DNA from: Bradyrhizobium erythrophlei
GTDB lineage: Bacteria > Pseudomonadota > Alphaproteobacteria > Rhizobiales > Xanthobacteraceae
Reading direction: 5' to 3'
NCBI RefSeq assembly: GCF_900129505.1
Contig: NZ_LT670818.1
Span: forward strand, 3,877,001-3,941,000
DNA length: 64,000 bases
Part shown: piece by piece, positions 34,852 to 44,159 of the stretch
Layout of the letters: every line of letters starts with the position of its first letter
Numbering within the stretch: the first letter of the stretch is position 1
The notes under the pieces: model-generated
Seen by the model: the letters and a program-made list of their open reading frames with translations, nothing else
Database searches by the model: none
Told to the model about the DNA's origin: nothing
Program-made: the position numbers and the translations under genes

Positions 34852-35616
34852 ATGACGACGCTGACGATAAGCCTGCTTGGCCTCTTGATGGTCGCGACGG
34901 CGTTTCTGTCCGGTCTGTTCGGCATGGCCGGCGGATTGATCCTGATCGGCGTGCTGCTCACCCTGATGCCTTTGCCGTCCGCGATGGTGCTGCACGCGAT
35001 CACGCAGATGGCTTCCAATGGCTGGCGCGCCCTATTGTGGCGCAGCCACATCCGGTGGCGGCCGGTCGCGATCTATCTGATCGGATGCGCGGTCGCGCTC
35101 GCCGCATGGTCGATCACCCGCTACGTGCCGGGCAAGCCGATGGCGCTGTTGCTCTTGGGGGTGACGCCGTTCCTGGCGCGGCTGACGCCATCGAGCCTGA
35201 AGCCCGATCCCGAGAGCATCTGGCAGGGCAGCTTCTACGGCTCGATCTGCATGGGGCTGATGCTGATGACCGGCGTGTCCGGTCCGCTGATGGACACCTT
35301 CTTTCTCGGCGGCAAATTCGACCGCCGCGGCATCGTCGCGACCAAGGCCAGCTGCCAGGTGGCCAGTCATTTCGTGAAGCTGGTCTATTTCGGCGGCATC
35401 ATCGATTCCGCCGCGACGCTGGATCCGGTGCTCGCCGGCGTCGCCGTGGTGGCGTCGATGACCGGCACCACGCTGGCGCGGCGCATCCTGGAAGCGATGA
35501 CCGACCTGCAGTTTCGCACCTGGGCCGGGCGTCTGATCACCACGGTGGCCGGCTATTACATCATCTACGGAAGCTGGCTGTTGTTGTTTGCGCGCAGCGA
35601 CGCGCTGGCCTACTGA
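34852..35616 (+). CDS. TSUP-family (TauE/SafE) membrane permease
   Basis: A 254-residue polytopic membrane protein with about seven to eight helices and the family's glycine-rich first repeat (LFGMAGGLILIGVLLTLMPL) and second repeat (MTGVSGPLMDTFFLGGKFDR). Such proteins export sulfite, sulfoacetate or other organosulfur anions. Divergent from the LysR regulator; the next gene lies 12 bases downstream. Confidence 0.85.
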   Translation: MTTLTISLLGLLMVATAFLSGLFGMAGGLILIGVLLTLMPLPSAMVLHAITQMASNGWRALLWRSHIRWRPVAIYLIGCAVALAAWSITRYVPGKPMALLLLGVTPFLARLTPSSLKPDPESIWQGSFYGSICMGLMLMTGVSGPLMDTFFLGGKFDRRGIVATKASCQVASHFVKLVYFGGIIDSAATLDPVLAGVAVVASMTGTTLARRILEAMTDLQFRTWAGRLITTVAGYYIIYGSWLLLFARSDALAY

Positions 35617-35628
35617 GGGAGAAAGCCG

Positions 35629-35865
35629 ATGACCGGGATGGCGGATCCACTGGTGCTTGACTTCGTCGAATGGATCGCGCGGGAGCCGCGGGTCTATTCC
35701 GAGGTGATCGCGACCTGGCGGACGTCGTGCCCGCGCCTCACGATCTGGGAAGATGCGGCCGACCGCGGCTACGTCGCGCGCGAAACCATCGCGGGTTTCG
35801 GCCTGATCGTGACGGTGACCGAAGAGGGCGAAAAACTGCTGCGCGAGCACGGCCGCCTCGGTTGA
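35629..35865 (+). CDS. Small conserved protein, possible winged helix
   Basis: A 78-residue protein with LDFVEWIAREPRVYSEVIA, ARRTSCPRL-type central helix (WRTSCPRLTIWEDA) and a C-terminal VTVTEEGEKLLREHGR, which looks like the wing and last helix of a MarR-type fold. GAGGGAGA precedes the ATG. Probably co-transcribed with the TSUP gene. Confidence 0.65.
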   Translation: MTGMADPLVLDFVEWIAREPRVYSEVIATWRTSCPRLTIWEDAADRGYVARETIAGFGLIVTVTEEGEKLLREHGRLG

Positions 35866-35990
35866 TGCATCAATTTGCGGCGAGGCGATTGACTTCGACT
35901 TCCCGTTGCGGTGAACTTCATGCAATCGCATCCAATCTGCGCCTTCGATTGGATGCCGGCTGAACAACGCCAGCAGGACAGGAACGCCCC

Positions 35991-36698
35991 ATGATCGACC
36001 TTTATTACTGGACCACGCCGAACGGTCACAAGATCACGATGTTTCTCGAAGAGGCGAGGCTGCTCTACAAGATCTACCCCATCAATATCGGCAAGGGCGA
36101 CCAGTTCAAGCCGGAGTTTCTCAAGATCGCGCCGAACAACCGGATCCCGGCGATGGTCGATCACGCGCCGAAGGGCGGGGACAAGCCGATCTCGATCTTC
36201 GAATCCGGCGCGATGCTTTTGTACCTCGCCGAGAAGACCGGCAAGTTCCTGCCCTCCGACATCTACGGCCGCTACGACGCGATCCAGTGGACGTTCTGGC
36301 AGATGGGCGGGCTCGGACCGATGGCCGGTCAGAACCATCACTTCCGCAATTACGCGCAGGAAAAAATCAAATACGCCATCGATCGCTATGTGAACGAGAC
36401 CAACCGGCTCTACGGCGTGCTCAACAAGCGCCTTTCCGACCGCGAGTTCATCGCCGGTGACTATTCGATCGCGGACATGGCGAGCTATCCCTGGATCGTG
36501 CCGTACAAGAACCAGGAGCAGAACATCGACGACTTCCCGCATCTGAAGCGCTGGCTCGAGACCATCCGCGAACGCCCCGCCACCCTGCGCGCCTACGCCA
36601 AGGCCAAGGAGGTCAATCCGAATTTCGGCCAGCCCGCGATCCGCACCGAGGAAGAGCGCAAGCTGTTGTTCGGGCAAACCGCGGCGGTGGTGAAGTAG
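35991..36698 (+). CDS. Glutathione S-transferase, Ure2p/YghU-like
   Basis: A 235-residue two-domain GST. The thioredoxin-like domain starts DLYYWTTPNGHKITMFLEEA and has NNRIPAMVDHAP with the cis-proline, then SIFESGAMLLYLAEKTG. The helical domain follows. Such proteins have glutathione-dependent reductase or disulphide-bond activities. No neighbour indicates a substrate. Confidence 0.88.
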   Translation: MIDLYYWTTPNGHKITMFLEEARLLYKIYPINIGKGDQFKPEFLKIAPNNRIPAMVDHAPKGGDKPISIFESGAMLLYLAEKTGKFLPSDIYGRYDAIQWTFWQMGGLGPMAGQNHHFRNYAQEKIKYAIDRYVNETNRLYGVLNKRLSDREFIAGDYSIADMASYPWIVPYKNQEQNIDDFPHLKRWLETIRERPATLRAYAKAKEVNPNFGQPAIRTEEERKLLFGQTAAVVK

Positions 36699-36714
36699 CG
36701 TACTGTTGCCGTCA

Positions 36715-36902
36715 TTCGCGCAGTCGTCATCATCCGCGAAGGCGGATGATCCAGTAAGCACAAGCGGTAGCGGTGCACGCGAGGTCACGGCGTACTGGAT
36801 GCCCGGCGGAGCCTGTCATCGGGCTCGCCGAAGGCGAGACCCGGTGGCGGGCATGACGATGGTGGGTAAAACCGTCGTTGCGAGCGAAGCGAAGCAATGA
36901 CG
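36715..36902. repeat. Composite dispersed repeat with partial family A copy 4
   Basis: Contains tcatccgcgaaggcggatga, a perfect hairpin, then a stretch repeated in kind at 38630-38815 (tgacaggctccgcg-like), and a partial family A end cgttgcgagcgaagcgaagc at 36875-36894. No gene is supported here. Confidence 0.55.
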
Positions 36903-36931
36903 GTTGTGAGATCGGGCGAAGGACCAAATCA

Positions 36932-37627
36932 ATGACTCTAAAACTCTTCGAACTGGTCGGCACCGACGATCAACGTCCGTTCAGCCCGTTCTGCTGGCGG
37001 ATTCGGATGGCGCTGGCACATAAGGGGCTGTCGGCGGAAACCATTCCCTGGTGTTTCACCGAAAAGGACGCCATCGCCCCGCACAAGTCCGAAAAGGTGC
37101 CGGTGCTGCTCGACGGCGACAACTCGGTCGCCGATTCCTGGGCGATCGCGAATTATCTCGAGGACCGCTACCCGGACCGGCCCTCGCTGTTCGGTGGCGC
37201 CGGCGGCCGTGCCATGGCCCGGATGATCAACTGGTGGGGCGACATCGCCGTGGTCGGCGGCATGTTTCCGCTGATCGTCGCGGACATCCCGCCGCATCTG
37301 AAGCCGGTGGACGCGGATTATTTCCGCAGGAGTCGCGAAGCGCGTTTCGGCAAGCCGCTGGAAGAGGTGGTGGCCGGGCGTGACAAAGCCGTCGAAGGCT
37401 TTCGCCGCGCGCTCGACCCGATGCGGCTGACGCTGAAGACGCAAGCCTTTCTCGGCGGCGATACGCCGAACTACGCCGACTATATCGTGTTCGGCCCGTT
37501 CCAGTGGGCGCGCGTAGTCAGCCCGTTCATGCTGCTCGCCGAAGGCGATCCGGTCTACGCATGGCGCGAGAAACTGCTCGATGCCTTCGACGGCATGGCG
37601 CGCAAATCGCCGGGCTATCCGGTGTAG
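36932..37627 (+). CDS. Glutathione S-transferase family protein
   Basis: A 231-residue protein from ATG 36932 (AAGGA upstream). The N-terminal thioredoxin-like domain starts LKLFELVGTDDQRPFSPFCW, has KVPVLLDGDNSVADSWAIAN, and a C-terminal helical domain. Cys-containing SPFCW suggests a beta-etherase/omega-type enzyme. The second of four GST-like genes in this window. Confidence 0.82.
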   Translation: MTLKLFELVGTDDQRPFSPFCWRIRMALAHKGLSAETIPWCFTEKDAIAPHKSEKVPVLLDGDNSVADSWAIANYLEDRYPDRPSLFGGAGGRAMARMINWWGDIAVVGGMFPLIVADIPPHLKPVDADYFRRSREARFGKPLEEVVAGRDKAVEGFRRALDPMRLTLKTQAFLGGDTPNYADYIVFGPFQWARVVSPFMLLAEGDPVYAWREKLLDAFDGMARKSPGYPV

Positions 37628-37803
37628 CGTCTTCTCAATGGCGGCCCGCGGACCGCCGCATCTGTGCGCCAGTTGCCGCCGGACAACCAGGCCGACGGCG
37701 ACAACAGTAACGCCGTCGATGCCGTCATGATCCAGCGCGCGAACCAGTCGGGCAGGAAGATGTCCGGCGTCGTGCGATGACGATTGTTCCTGTTCCTATG
37801 GCA

Positions 37804-38001
37804 CTATGGCCGCGGGCGTTCCGAATCGGCCGCCTTGCGCAAACAATCCCGGCACAGGCAATCCTCGCCATCGAGCGGCATCGGCAGGCGCGCGGTTTCC
37901 TCGGCGCACCAGCACGGCCCCGCCAGGCTGCAGGTGAATTCCGTTCCACAGCGGGAACAGCTGAGACGGCGCGAGGCCTGCATCTCCAACTTGTTTGTCA
38001 T
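37804..38001 (-). CDS. Cysteine-rich CWC-type protein, 65 residues
   Basis: From ATG 38001: eight cysteines in the pattern CSRCGTEFTCSLAGPCWC then DCLCRDCLRKA, matching the cysteine-rich CWC family and indicating zinc binding. Longer in-frame starts read through intergenic sequence. The 283-base gap to 38285 shows no other gene. Confidence 0.72.
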   Translation of the reverse strand: MTNKLEMQASRRLSCSRCGTEFTCSLAGPCWCAEETARLPMPLDGEDCLCRDCLRKAADSERPRP

Positions 38002-38284
38002 CAATCCAACCGAATTGCGCGGTGAAGTCTTCATGTCCGGTTCGTGCCGAACCGCGCCACGTTGCCCGTCCCAATATACGCGCTGGATCGCCCAAGGGAA
38101 ATCCGATGGCCCGCGACAGCGTGTCGGTGAAGCCGATAAGGGCTGGTGGCGCAAGTCTTGCTGTGCTTGTGTTTTCCGCTGGCCTCTCGGCGGAATTGTC
38201 GGATTGCGCGCACGCGGCCGTTCGGCATCGAACAAAACCATGTCGGTGTTGACCGGTCCCGCCCGGGAATAAGGAGATCAAGCC

Positions 38285-38623
38285 ATGTTCATCGCCATGA
38301 ATCGTTTTCGCGTCGCCAAGGGCTCCGAAGCCGCGTTCGAGCAGGTCTGGGCCTCGCGCGACAGCCATCTCGACAAGGTGCCGGGCTTCGTGGAGTTTCA
38401 TTTGCTGAGGGGGCCCGAAGCCGAGGACCACACGCTCTATGCGTCGCACACGATCTGGGAAAATCGCGCCGTGTTCGAAGCGTGGACCAGGTCAGATGCG
38501 TTCCGCGCGGCGCATCAGAAGGCCGGCGACAACAAGCCGCTCTATCTCGACCACCCGCAATTCGAGGGATTCGAGGTTTGCCAGACAGTGGCGCGGCCGA
38601 AGGCCAGCTCGGCGGCGGGTTAG
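38285..38623 (+). CDS. Antibiotic biosynthesis monooxygenase-fold protein (ABM/IsdG-like)
   Basis: A 112-residue ferredoxin-like alpha/beta barrel protein: MFIAMNRFRVAKGSEAAFEQ, VPGFVEFHLLRGPE, TLYASHTIWENRAVFEAW and SDAFRAAHQKAG. The family includes quinol monooxygenases and haem-degrading IsdG-type enzymes; the haem-binding His/Trp-Asn set cannot be decided by eye. AAGGAG precedes the start. Confidence 0.78.
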   Translation: MFIAMNRFRVAKGSEAAFEQVWASRDSHLDKVPGFVEFHLLRGPEAEDHTLYASHTIWENRAVFEAWTRSDAFRAAHQKAGDNKPLYLDHPQFEGFEVCQTVARPKASSAAG

Positions 38624-38629
38624 AACCAT

Positions 38630-38815
38630 CCCGTCGTCCCGGCCAAGCCAACGGGTCCGGCCTTCGGCCGGCCCGATGACAGGCTCCGCGCGAACCGGGA
38701 CCCACAACCACGAATGCTCGCTATTGAACGGGCTGGAGCAACAGCTCATCCGATCTCTAATTTCGGTGGTTATGGGTCCCTGCTTTCGCAGGGACGACAA
38801 CGTCCATGTTGTGCG
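38630..38815. repeat. Dispersed repeat with small hairpins
   Basis: Holds gtccggccttcggccggccc, a hairpin, followed by tgacaggctccgcgcga and a right part gggtccctgctttcgcaggg forming another hairpin. Similar blocks occur at 36780-36860 and 55150-55280. It fills the space between converging genes. Confidence 0.6.
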
Positions 38816-38822
38816 ATCTATT

Positions 38823-39764
38823 TCACCCCTTCGTGATCTTGTCGATCTCCGAAAGCTCCTCCGCGCTCAGCGTCCAGCCGATCGCCTTCACGTTCTGCTC
38901 GATCTGCTCGACGCGGGTAGCGCCGGCGATCACGCTTGCGACCTGCGGCCGGGCCGCCAGCCATGAGAAGGCGAGTTCGAGCATGGTGTGGCCACGCTTC
39001 TCGGCAAAAGCCTGCAGCTTCTCGACGATGTCCTCGTTGCGCGGCGTGACATAACGATCGCGGATCGCGGGCATCTTGGCAAAGCGCGTGTCCGCCGGTA
39101 CCGCGGCGCCGCGCTTGTACTTGCCGGTGAGGAGTCCGCTGGCGAGCGGAAAGAACGGCAGCAGGCCGAGATTGTATTCTTCCGCCGCCGGCAGCAGATC
39201 CTTTTCGATGTCGCGCACCACGAGGCTATATTCATCCTGGCAGGAGACGAACCGGCTGACGTTCATCTGCCGCGCGGTGAATTCGGCCTCGGCGATGCGC
39301 CAGGCCGGGAAATTCGAATTGCCGATGTAGCGCACCTTGCCCTGCCGGATCAGGTCGTCCAGGGCGCGCAGCGTCTCCTCGATCGGCGTCAGGGAATCGT
39401 AATCGTGCTGCTGGTAGAGATCGATGTAATCGGTCTTCAGCCGCTTCAGGCTGGCCTCGACCGCGGACATGATGTAGCGCCGCGACGCGCCCTGCTTGGT
39501 GCCGTCCGTGCTCATCGGCTTGGAATACTTCGTCGCCAGCACGATGTCCTTGCGGCGGTCGCCGAGCACCTCGCCGAGCACGGTCTCCGAACCGCCCATG
39601 CCCGCATAGATGTCGGCGGTGTCGAACAGCGTGATGCCGAGATCGATCGCCTTGTGGATCACCTTGCGCGAGGTTTCCAGATCAGTGCGCTGGCCGAAAT
39701 TGTTGCAGCCGAGGCCGACGGCGGAAACACGCAGGCCGGAGCCGCCGAGGTTACGAATTTGCAT
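38823..39764 (-). CDS. Aldo/keto reductase
   Basis: A 313-residue (beta/alpha)8 oxidoreductase using NADPH. Visible: GLGCNNFG, LFDTADIYAGMGGSE with catalytic Asp and Tyr, VLATKYSKP with the Lys, and DYIDLYQQHDYD with the His. The C-terminal VASVIAGATRVEQIEQN binds the cofactor phosphate. Substrate unknown. ATG 39764 gives the normal N-terminus. Confidence 0.9.
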   Translation of the reverse strand: MQIRNLGGSGLRVSAVGLGCNNFGQRTDLETSRKVIHKAIDLGITLFDTADIYAGMGGSETVLGEVLGDRRKDIVLATKYSKPMSTDGTKQGASRRYIMSAVEASLKRLKTDYIDLYQQHDYDSLTPIEETLRALDDLIRQGKVRYIGNSNFPAWRIAEAEFTARQMNVSRFVSCQDEYSLVVRDIEKDLLPAAEEYNLGLLPFFPLASGLLTGKYKRGAAVPADTRFAKMPAIRDRYVTPRNEDIVEKLQAFAEKRGHTMLELAFSWLAARPQVASVIAGATRVEQIEQNVKAIGWTLSAEELSEIDKITKG

Positions 39765-39863
39765 AGGATCGATCCTGTGGGGAATGACGTGCGAGACAGC
39801 CATGCATTGTGGCGCGCAGGCCGCGAGGCCGCAAGGCGCCGCGCGCCATGGCGCCCATGCAGA

Positions 39864-40694
39864 TCAGGCCGGTTCCGGTAGCGGTTGTTCGGAGGCGGCC
39901 GGCATCGCCGGCGGCGCGGCGCGCAGGGCCGCCGCGGTCATGCGCCGGACCGATTTTTCGGCCTCGCGCGCAATCGCCTTGCGGTCGGCGCGCCGATCGT
40001 ACGCGACCGCCTCGCCCCAGCTCACGGTGACATCGACCGCACCCGAGGCCAGCACGCGCATCAGATGCGGCATCAGGTCGGCGTCGCCGTACCACGCCAC
40101 GCGCTCGCGCAAGGCCCGGCCCATCGGCACGCCGCCGAACCCGATATAGGCCAGCGACATCGGCTGCACGGTGATGCTGGTATGCTGGGTGGTGTTGCCG
40201 AGCGCATGATGAACCGCGCCGACCAGCGCGGAGCGGAACGGCAGCACGCGGTTGCCGTCGCTCGATGTGCCTTCGGCGAACAGCACCACCGCATCGCCGC
40301 CGAGCAGCCGGCCGGCGATCTCGCTGGTGGCGGCGCCGGTCTGATGCCGCGCCTGCCGGTTGATGAAGACGGTCCGCTGCAGTTTCGCGAGCCAGCCGAG
40401 CAGCGGCCAGCCTGCCACTTCGCTCTTGGCGACGAACACCACCGGCGATAGCGCCGATACGACGGAGATGTCGAGCCAGGAGACATGATTGGACAGGATC
40501 AGCGCGGGACTTGCGGTCGATCGTACTCCGACCTCGCGAATCCGCACGCCGATCAGCGCGCAGAGAATGCGGTGGTAGAGATGCGGAATGCTCCGCTGCA
40601 GCCGCAGGTCGAAGGCGAGCCCGATCAGCTGGAACGGCAGCAGCAGCAAAGTCAGTGCGAAAAAAGCGAGAGCGATGAGCGCGACACGGATCAT
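39864..40694 (-). CDS. Lysophospholipid (1-acyl-glycerol-3-phosphate) acyltransferase, PlsC-like
   Basis: A 276-residue inner-membrane acyltransferase: N-terminal helix (VALIALAFFALTLLLLPFQL), the NHVSWLD catalytic motif (NHx4D) and FAEGTSSDG substrate motif, then VQPMSLAYIG. Transfers acyl chains to lysophosphatidate or ornithine-lipid precursors; it could also be an OlsA-type enzyme. ATG 40694 is used, since the earlier in-frame start adds a proline-alanine stretch. Confidence 0.85.
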   Translation of the reverse strand: MIRVALIALAFFALTLLLLPFQLIGLAFDLRLQRSIPHLYHRILCALIGVRIREVGVRSTASPALILSNHVSWLDISVVSALSPVVFVAKSEVAGWPLLGWLAKLQRTVFINRQARHQTGAATSEIAGRLLGGDAVVLFAEGTSSDGNRVLPFRSALVGAVHHALGNTTQHTSITVQPMSLAYIGFGGVPMGRALRERVAWYGDADLMPHLMRVLASGAVDVTVSWGEAVAYDRRADRKAIAREAEKSVRRMTAAALRAAPPAMPAASEQPLPEPA

Positions 40695-40978
40695 GAAGGC
40701 GGCTTGCCCTGGAGCGCGGGATGCGGGCGCTGGATTGGCGGCGCACAACGCAACGCGACCGAACGGAGGACCAAAAACAGATCCCCAAAAAAAGTGCGGC
40801 CCCGGTCAGACGCGGCGACTGACGGGGACCGCTGGGGCGCGTGATCTGTGACGGGGGGCCTGATCAGACGCGAGGTGAAAACTAGTCCCGGTATGTTACG
40901 CGCCAATGACAGCCGGACTTATCCACAGGCCCGGATAGGCGCGGAAGATTTGGCCGGAAGCCGCGACACGCAAGCCCG

Positions 40979-41458
40979 TCAGAACAGCTTGCGGTACACG
41001 ACGAATCCGGAATGCTCCGCCACCTTGTCGTAAAGCTGCATCGCGGTGAGGTCGGTCTGGTGGGTCTGCCAGTACACGCGTGGTGATCCGGCAAGCCTTG
41101 CGCGTTCATAGACGCCATGGATCAGGGCTCCGCCCAGGCCCTTTCCGCGGGCGGATTCGGCGGTGAACAAATCCTGCAGATAGCAGACGGGCTCGATAGC
41201 CGTGGTGCTGCGGTGAAACAGGTAGTTTGTCAGGCCGAGCAATTGTCCGCCGCTTTCCGCGACAAGACCATGGACCGGTTCATGGGCGTCGAAGAAGCGC
41301 GCCCACGTCATTCCTGTCGTCTCGGGAGCAAGCGCGGTGGCACCGGCCCGCCCGTAAAACGCATTGTATCCGTCCCACAACGGGAGCCATTGGTCGTAGT
41401 CCTGCCGGGTCACCGGGCGGACAAACACCTCGCCGGGAATTTGGGATTTTGCATTCAT
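40979..41458 (-). CDS. GNAT-family N-acetyltransferase
   Basis: A 159-residue acetyltransferase with YLQDLFTAESARGKGLGGAL, the acetyl-CoA pyrophosphate loop (R-G-K-G-L-G), followed by the helix and TDLTAMQLYDKVAEHSGFVV. The substrate could be an amine or protein terminus. The 284-base gap upstream of the acyltransferase gene shows nothing else. Confidence 0.85.
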   Translation of the reverse strand: MNAKSQIPGEVFVRPVTRQDYDQWLPLWDGYNAFYGRAGATALAPETTGMTWARFFDAHEPVHGLVAESGGQLLGLTNYLFHRSTTAIEPVCYLQDLFTAESARGKGLGGALIHGVYERARLAGSPRVYWQTHQTDLTAMQLYDKVAEHSGFVVYRKLF

Positions 41459-41534
41459 GGGGGAGCAATCCGAAGGGCACGCGCGAGTAGCGATGATCTC
41501 GCTCCCTTACTAGGGACACCGCCGCGATGGATCA

Positions 41535-41612
41535 ATCCCGTTCGCAGCGGGAGCGCGGCACCGTGCCGTCGGCGAGCCTGATCTTTATCGGCGTTGAATC
41601 ACCCGCGCGTGA
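41535..41612 (-). pseudogene. Decayed fragment of the PAS membrane protein gene
   Basis: The minus strand reads AGDSTPIKIRLADGTVPRSR, closely matching SGDSTPINIKLADGKVLRFC in the PAS protein at 42816-43628. It has no start and is cut after about 25 codons. It lies upstream of the reductase gene at 41697, on the opposite side from the intact PAS gene. Confidence 0.6.
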
Positions 41613-41696
41613 CCCGCGTTTCAACTCGGCGTGATCAGTTTGCTGGCAATCCATTTCCGGCCACCTATCTGCAGCAGGCAACACGAAGGACAGGAC

Positions 41697-42761
41697 ATGA
41701 CGGACTCCGCGCTTGTGGTGGGTGCCAGCGGTATCGTCGGCAACAATCTCGCCAGACATCTGCGGACACGCGGCTGGCAGGTGCACGGACTGGCGCGACG
41801 GCCGCCGCCAGCCGTGGAGGGTGTGACGCCGCTGGCGGCGGACCTGCTGGACCCGGCATCGCTCCGCGCCGCCTTGCAGGGCTTGCATCCGACCGACGTC
41901 TTTCTCAGCGCTTGGCTGCGACACGATACCGAGGCGGAAAACATCAGGGTCAACCGTGCCATGGTTCGTAATGTGCTCGACGCATTGTCGCCGGCCGGTT
42001 CGGTAAAGCACGTGGCGCTGGTGACCGGATTGAAGCACTACCTCGGTCCGTTCGAGGCCTATGGCAAGGGCAGTCTGCCAGCAACGCCGTTTCGCGAAGA
42101 CCAGCCGAGGCTCGATCTGGAAAACTTCTACTATGCGCAGGAAGACGAAGTGTTTGCCGCGGCCGCGCGCGACGGCTTCGGCTGGAGCGTACACCGCCCG
42201 CACACCATCATCGGCTACGCGATCGGCAACGCGATGAATATGGGCGTGACACTCGCCGTCTACGCGACGATCTGCCGCCAGACCGGCCGTCCCTTCTTGT
42301 TTCCGGGCTCGGCGGCGCAATGGAACGGCCTCACGGACATGACGGACGCGAGGCTGCTTGCCCGCCATCTGGAATGGGCCGCCACGACAGCGGCGGCGCG
42401 CGATCAGGCATTCAACGTCGTCAACGGCGACGTATTCCGCTGGAGCTGGATGTGGACGCGGCTGGCCGGCTGGTTCGGTTTGGACCCCGCGCCGTATCCG
42501 GGCGAGGCAACGCCGCTCGAACGTCAACTGACGGACGCGGCTTCGATCTGGACCGAGATCGCCCGGCGGCATGATTTGCGGGTCACCGACCTCTCGCGCG
42601 TCACCTCGGCCTGGCACACCGATGCCGATTTGGGTCGCCCGATCGAGGTGGTCACCGACATGAGCAAGAGCCGCAAGCTCGGATTTCGCGAATATCAGGC
42701 AACCGACGACAGTTTCTTCGACCTGTTCACCCTGTTGCGTGACGAGCGCATCATTCCGTAA
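41697..42761 (+). CDS. SDR-family reductase, PRISE (progesterone 5-beta-reductase/iridoid synthase)-like
   Basis: A 354-residue protein with the NAD(P)-binding VVGASGIVGNNLARHLRTRG and GLARRPPP, then VALVTGLKHYLGPFEAYGKG, FYYAQEDEVF and VHRPHTIIGYAIGNAMNMGV. PRISE-type atypical short-chain reductases reduce enones with NADPH; the Lys in TGLKHYLGPF and the Tyr in FYYAQED are the expected catalytic positions. AAGGACAGGAC precedes ATG 41697. Confidence 0.8.
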   Translation: MTDSALVVGASGIVGNNLARHLRTRGWQVHGLARRPPPAVEGVTPLAADLLDPASLRAALQGLHPTDVFLSAWLRHDTEAENIRVNRAMVRNVLDALSPAGSVKHVALVTGLKHYLGPFEAYGKGSLPATPFREDQPRLDLENFYYAQEDEVFAAAARDGFGWSVHRPHTIIGYAIGNAMNMGVTLAVYATICRQTGRPFLFPGSAAQWNGLTDMTDARLLARHLEWAATTAAARDQAFNVVNGDVFRWSWMWTRLAGWFGLDPAPYPGEATPLERQLTDAASIWTEIARRHDLRVTDLSRVTSAWHTDADLGRPIEVVTDMSKSRKLGFREYQATDDSFFDLFTLLRDERIIP

Positions 42762-42815
42762 CCCGAGCGTGTCGTTTGCGCCAGCCGGTTGCGCGGCTGG
42801 TTCGCGTTCTTCCCG

Positions 42816-43628
42816 TCACTCCGCGGCACGCTGGTGCCGACCATCATCGTGATTTCGGCCGCGCAGCGAGCGGTAATATTCGGCCTTGGCGGGATCGTCG
42901 GTGTGGCGGACGAGGTCGGTGATCGGCGTGTAGCTCAGCATGCGTCCGCCGTCCGGCAATGCCGTGCAGCAGAAGCGCAGCACCTTGCCGTCGGCGAGCT
43001 TGATATTGATCGGCGTGGAATCGCCGGACCGGATCATCTCCGTGCGTCTTGCAATGAAGGCGCTCAACTCTTCCTCCGGCATTTCGAAGGCGCCGGTGTC
43101 GCGGCCGTGATACATGAGCGCGATGAAGGGCGGCTTGCTGTCGGCCTTGTCATCGGGCAACGAAAAATAGTCGCGGAAGGCGCGGTTGATGAATTCCGCG
43201 CGGGTGTCGGAATCGAGCAGCACGATGCCGATGTCGAACTGGTCGAGCGCCGCCGACAGCCGCGTGGCCGTGGCATAATGCGTGCGCTCCCAGCCGAACG
43301 CATCCAGCATCCTTTGCCGCAGCAGGCCGGTGATGGCGGCGGTGCCGCCCGCCGTGATCGACAGCGTCGCCAGTTGAAGCAGATCGGCCGTGTCGTAGCC
43401 GGATGCGGTGTGGCGGTTGAGGAAGAACAGCGCGGAAAAGGCGACCGCGATCGCGGCGCTGATCAGGCTCGAGGCGAGGCCCGAAAGCGAGCCCGCGAAG
43501 GCGACGATGCAAACGAACAGCGGCGCAGGATTGGGAACGGCTGCGAACTGGCGATCGACAAGGATCGCGATCAGCGCCGTCGCCGTCGTCAGAGCCGGAC
43601 CAGAGATTGCGCGCCAGTCGAATCGCAT
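42816..43628 (-). CDS. Membrane protein with PAS domain
   Basis: A 270-residue protein with three to four membrane helices in the first half (ALTTATALIAILVD, LFVCIVAFAGSLSGLASSLI, AIAVAFSALFFLN, LATLSITAGGTAAITGL) and a PAS domain (LSAALDQFDIGIVLLDSDTR, FINRAFRDYFSLPDDKADS) at the C-terminus. No kinase or GGDEF domain follows, so it is a stand-alone sensor that may signal through partners. ATG 43628 is chosen. Confidence 0.78.
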   Translation of the reverse strand: MRFDWRAISGPALTTATALIAILVDRQFAAVPNPAPLFVCIVAFAGSLSGLASSLISAAIAVAFSALFFLNRHTASGYDTADLLQLATLSITAGGTAAITGLLRQRMLDAFGWERTHYATATRLSAALDQFDIGIVLLDSDTRAEFINRAFRDYFSLPDDKADSKPPFIALMYHGRDTGAFEMPEEELSAFIARRTEMIRSGDSTPINIKLADGKVLRFCCTALPDGGRMLSYTPITDLVRHTDDPAKAEYYRSLRGRNHDDGRHQRAAE

Positions 43629-43793
43629 GCCTTGTTCTCGTTCCGCCACGAGAGTAAGGCGCACAGCTTGCCTGATAGTTGCATTTGCGGGGGGCTTTCT
43701 CGCGCCATCATTAAGGAAGGGTTGACCCGAAGGCCGCGGTTTTCCGCTTTTACTGGATCAAATGATAGCGAAGGCGAGCCGAGGGGGCCGCGC

Positions 43794-43976
43794 TCAATTC
43801 CGGCGGGAAGGCAGGCCGCTTCCTCCGGGCTGCGGCAGCACGGCGCGACCGGACTTGTGATCTGCGAGCGGCCACAGAGCATCCTCGCCGCGCGTGCCGC
43901 TGACGAACAACAGCGATGCCGCCAGCAGGATCGCGGTTGCCAGCATCAGGGTAACGAGTACGACCGGTGTCTTCAT
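43794..43976 (-). CDS. Small membrane protein, 60 residues
   Basis: Begins MKTPVVLVTLMLATAILLAA, a hydrophobic segment that could be a signal peptide or anchor, followed by a polar C-terminus (LWPLADHKSGRAVLPQPGGS). Probably exported or inner-membrane. Function unknown. Confidence 0.5.
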   Translation of the reverse strand: MKTPVVLVTLMLATAILLAASLLFVSGTRGEDALWPLADHKSGRAVLPQPGGSGLPSRRN

Positions 43977-44048
43977 CCTTGCCCGCTCGCGATGCCGAGC
44001 ATCGCGCGTTGTCGCGCAAAACTGCGAATGGCCTGGAAAAAATCTCGA

Positions 44049-44159
44049 CTATGCGGGAAGCGGCATGGCCACCGAGACCTTGATCGACAGCACCGTGAGG
44101 GTGACGATCAGGCATAGCGACAACGAGCCGATGGCGAGCGTGGCTGCGACGGCATCCAT
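44049..44159 (-). CDS. Possible small membrane protein, 36 residues
   Basis: The frame MDAVAATLAIGSLSLCLIVT continues with a helix and ends SVAMPLPA; it is uninterrupted from ATG 44159 to TAG. There is no clear Shine-Dalgarno sequence, so expression is doubtful. Confidence 0.35.
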   Translation of the reverse strand: MDAVAATLAIGSLSLCLIVTLTVLSIKVSVAMPLPA

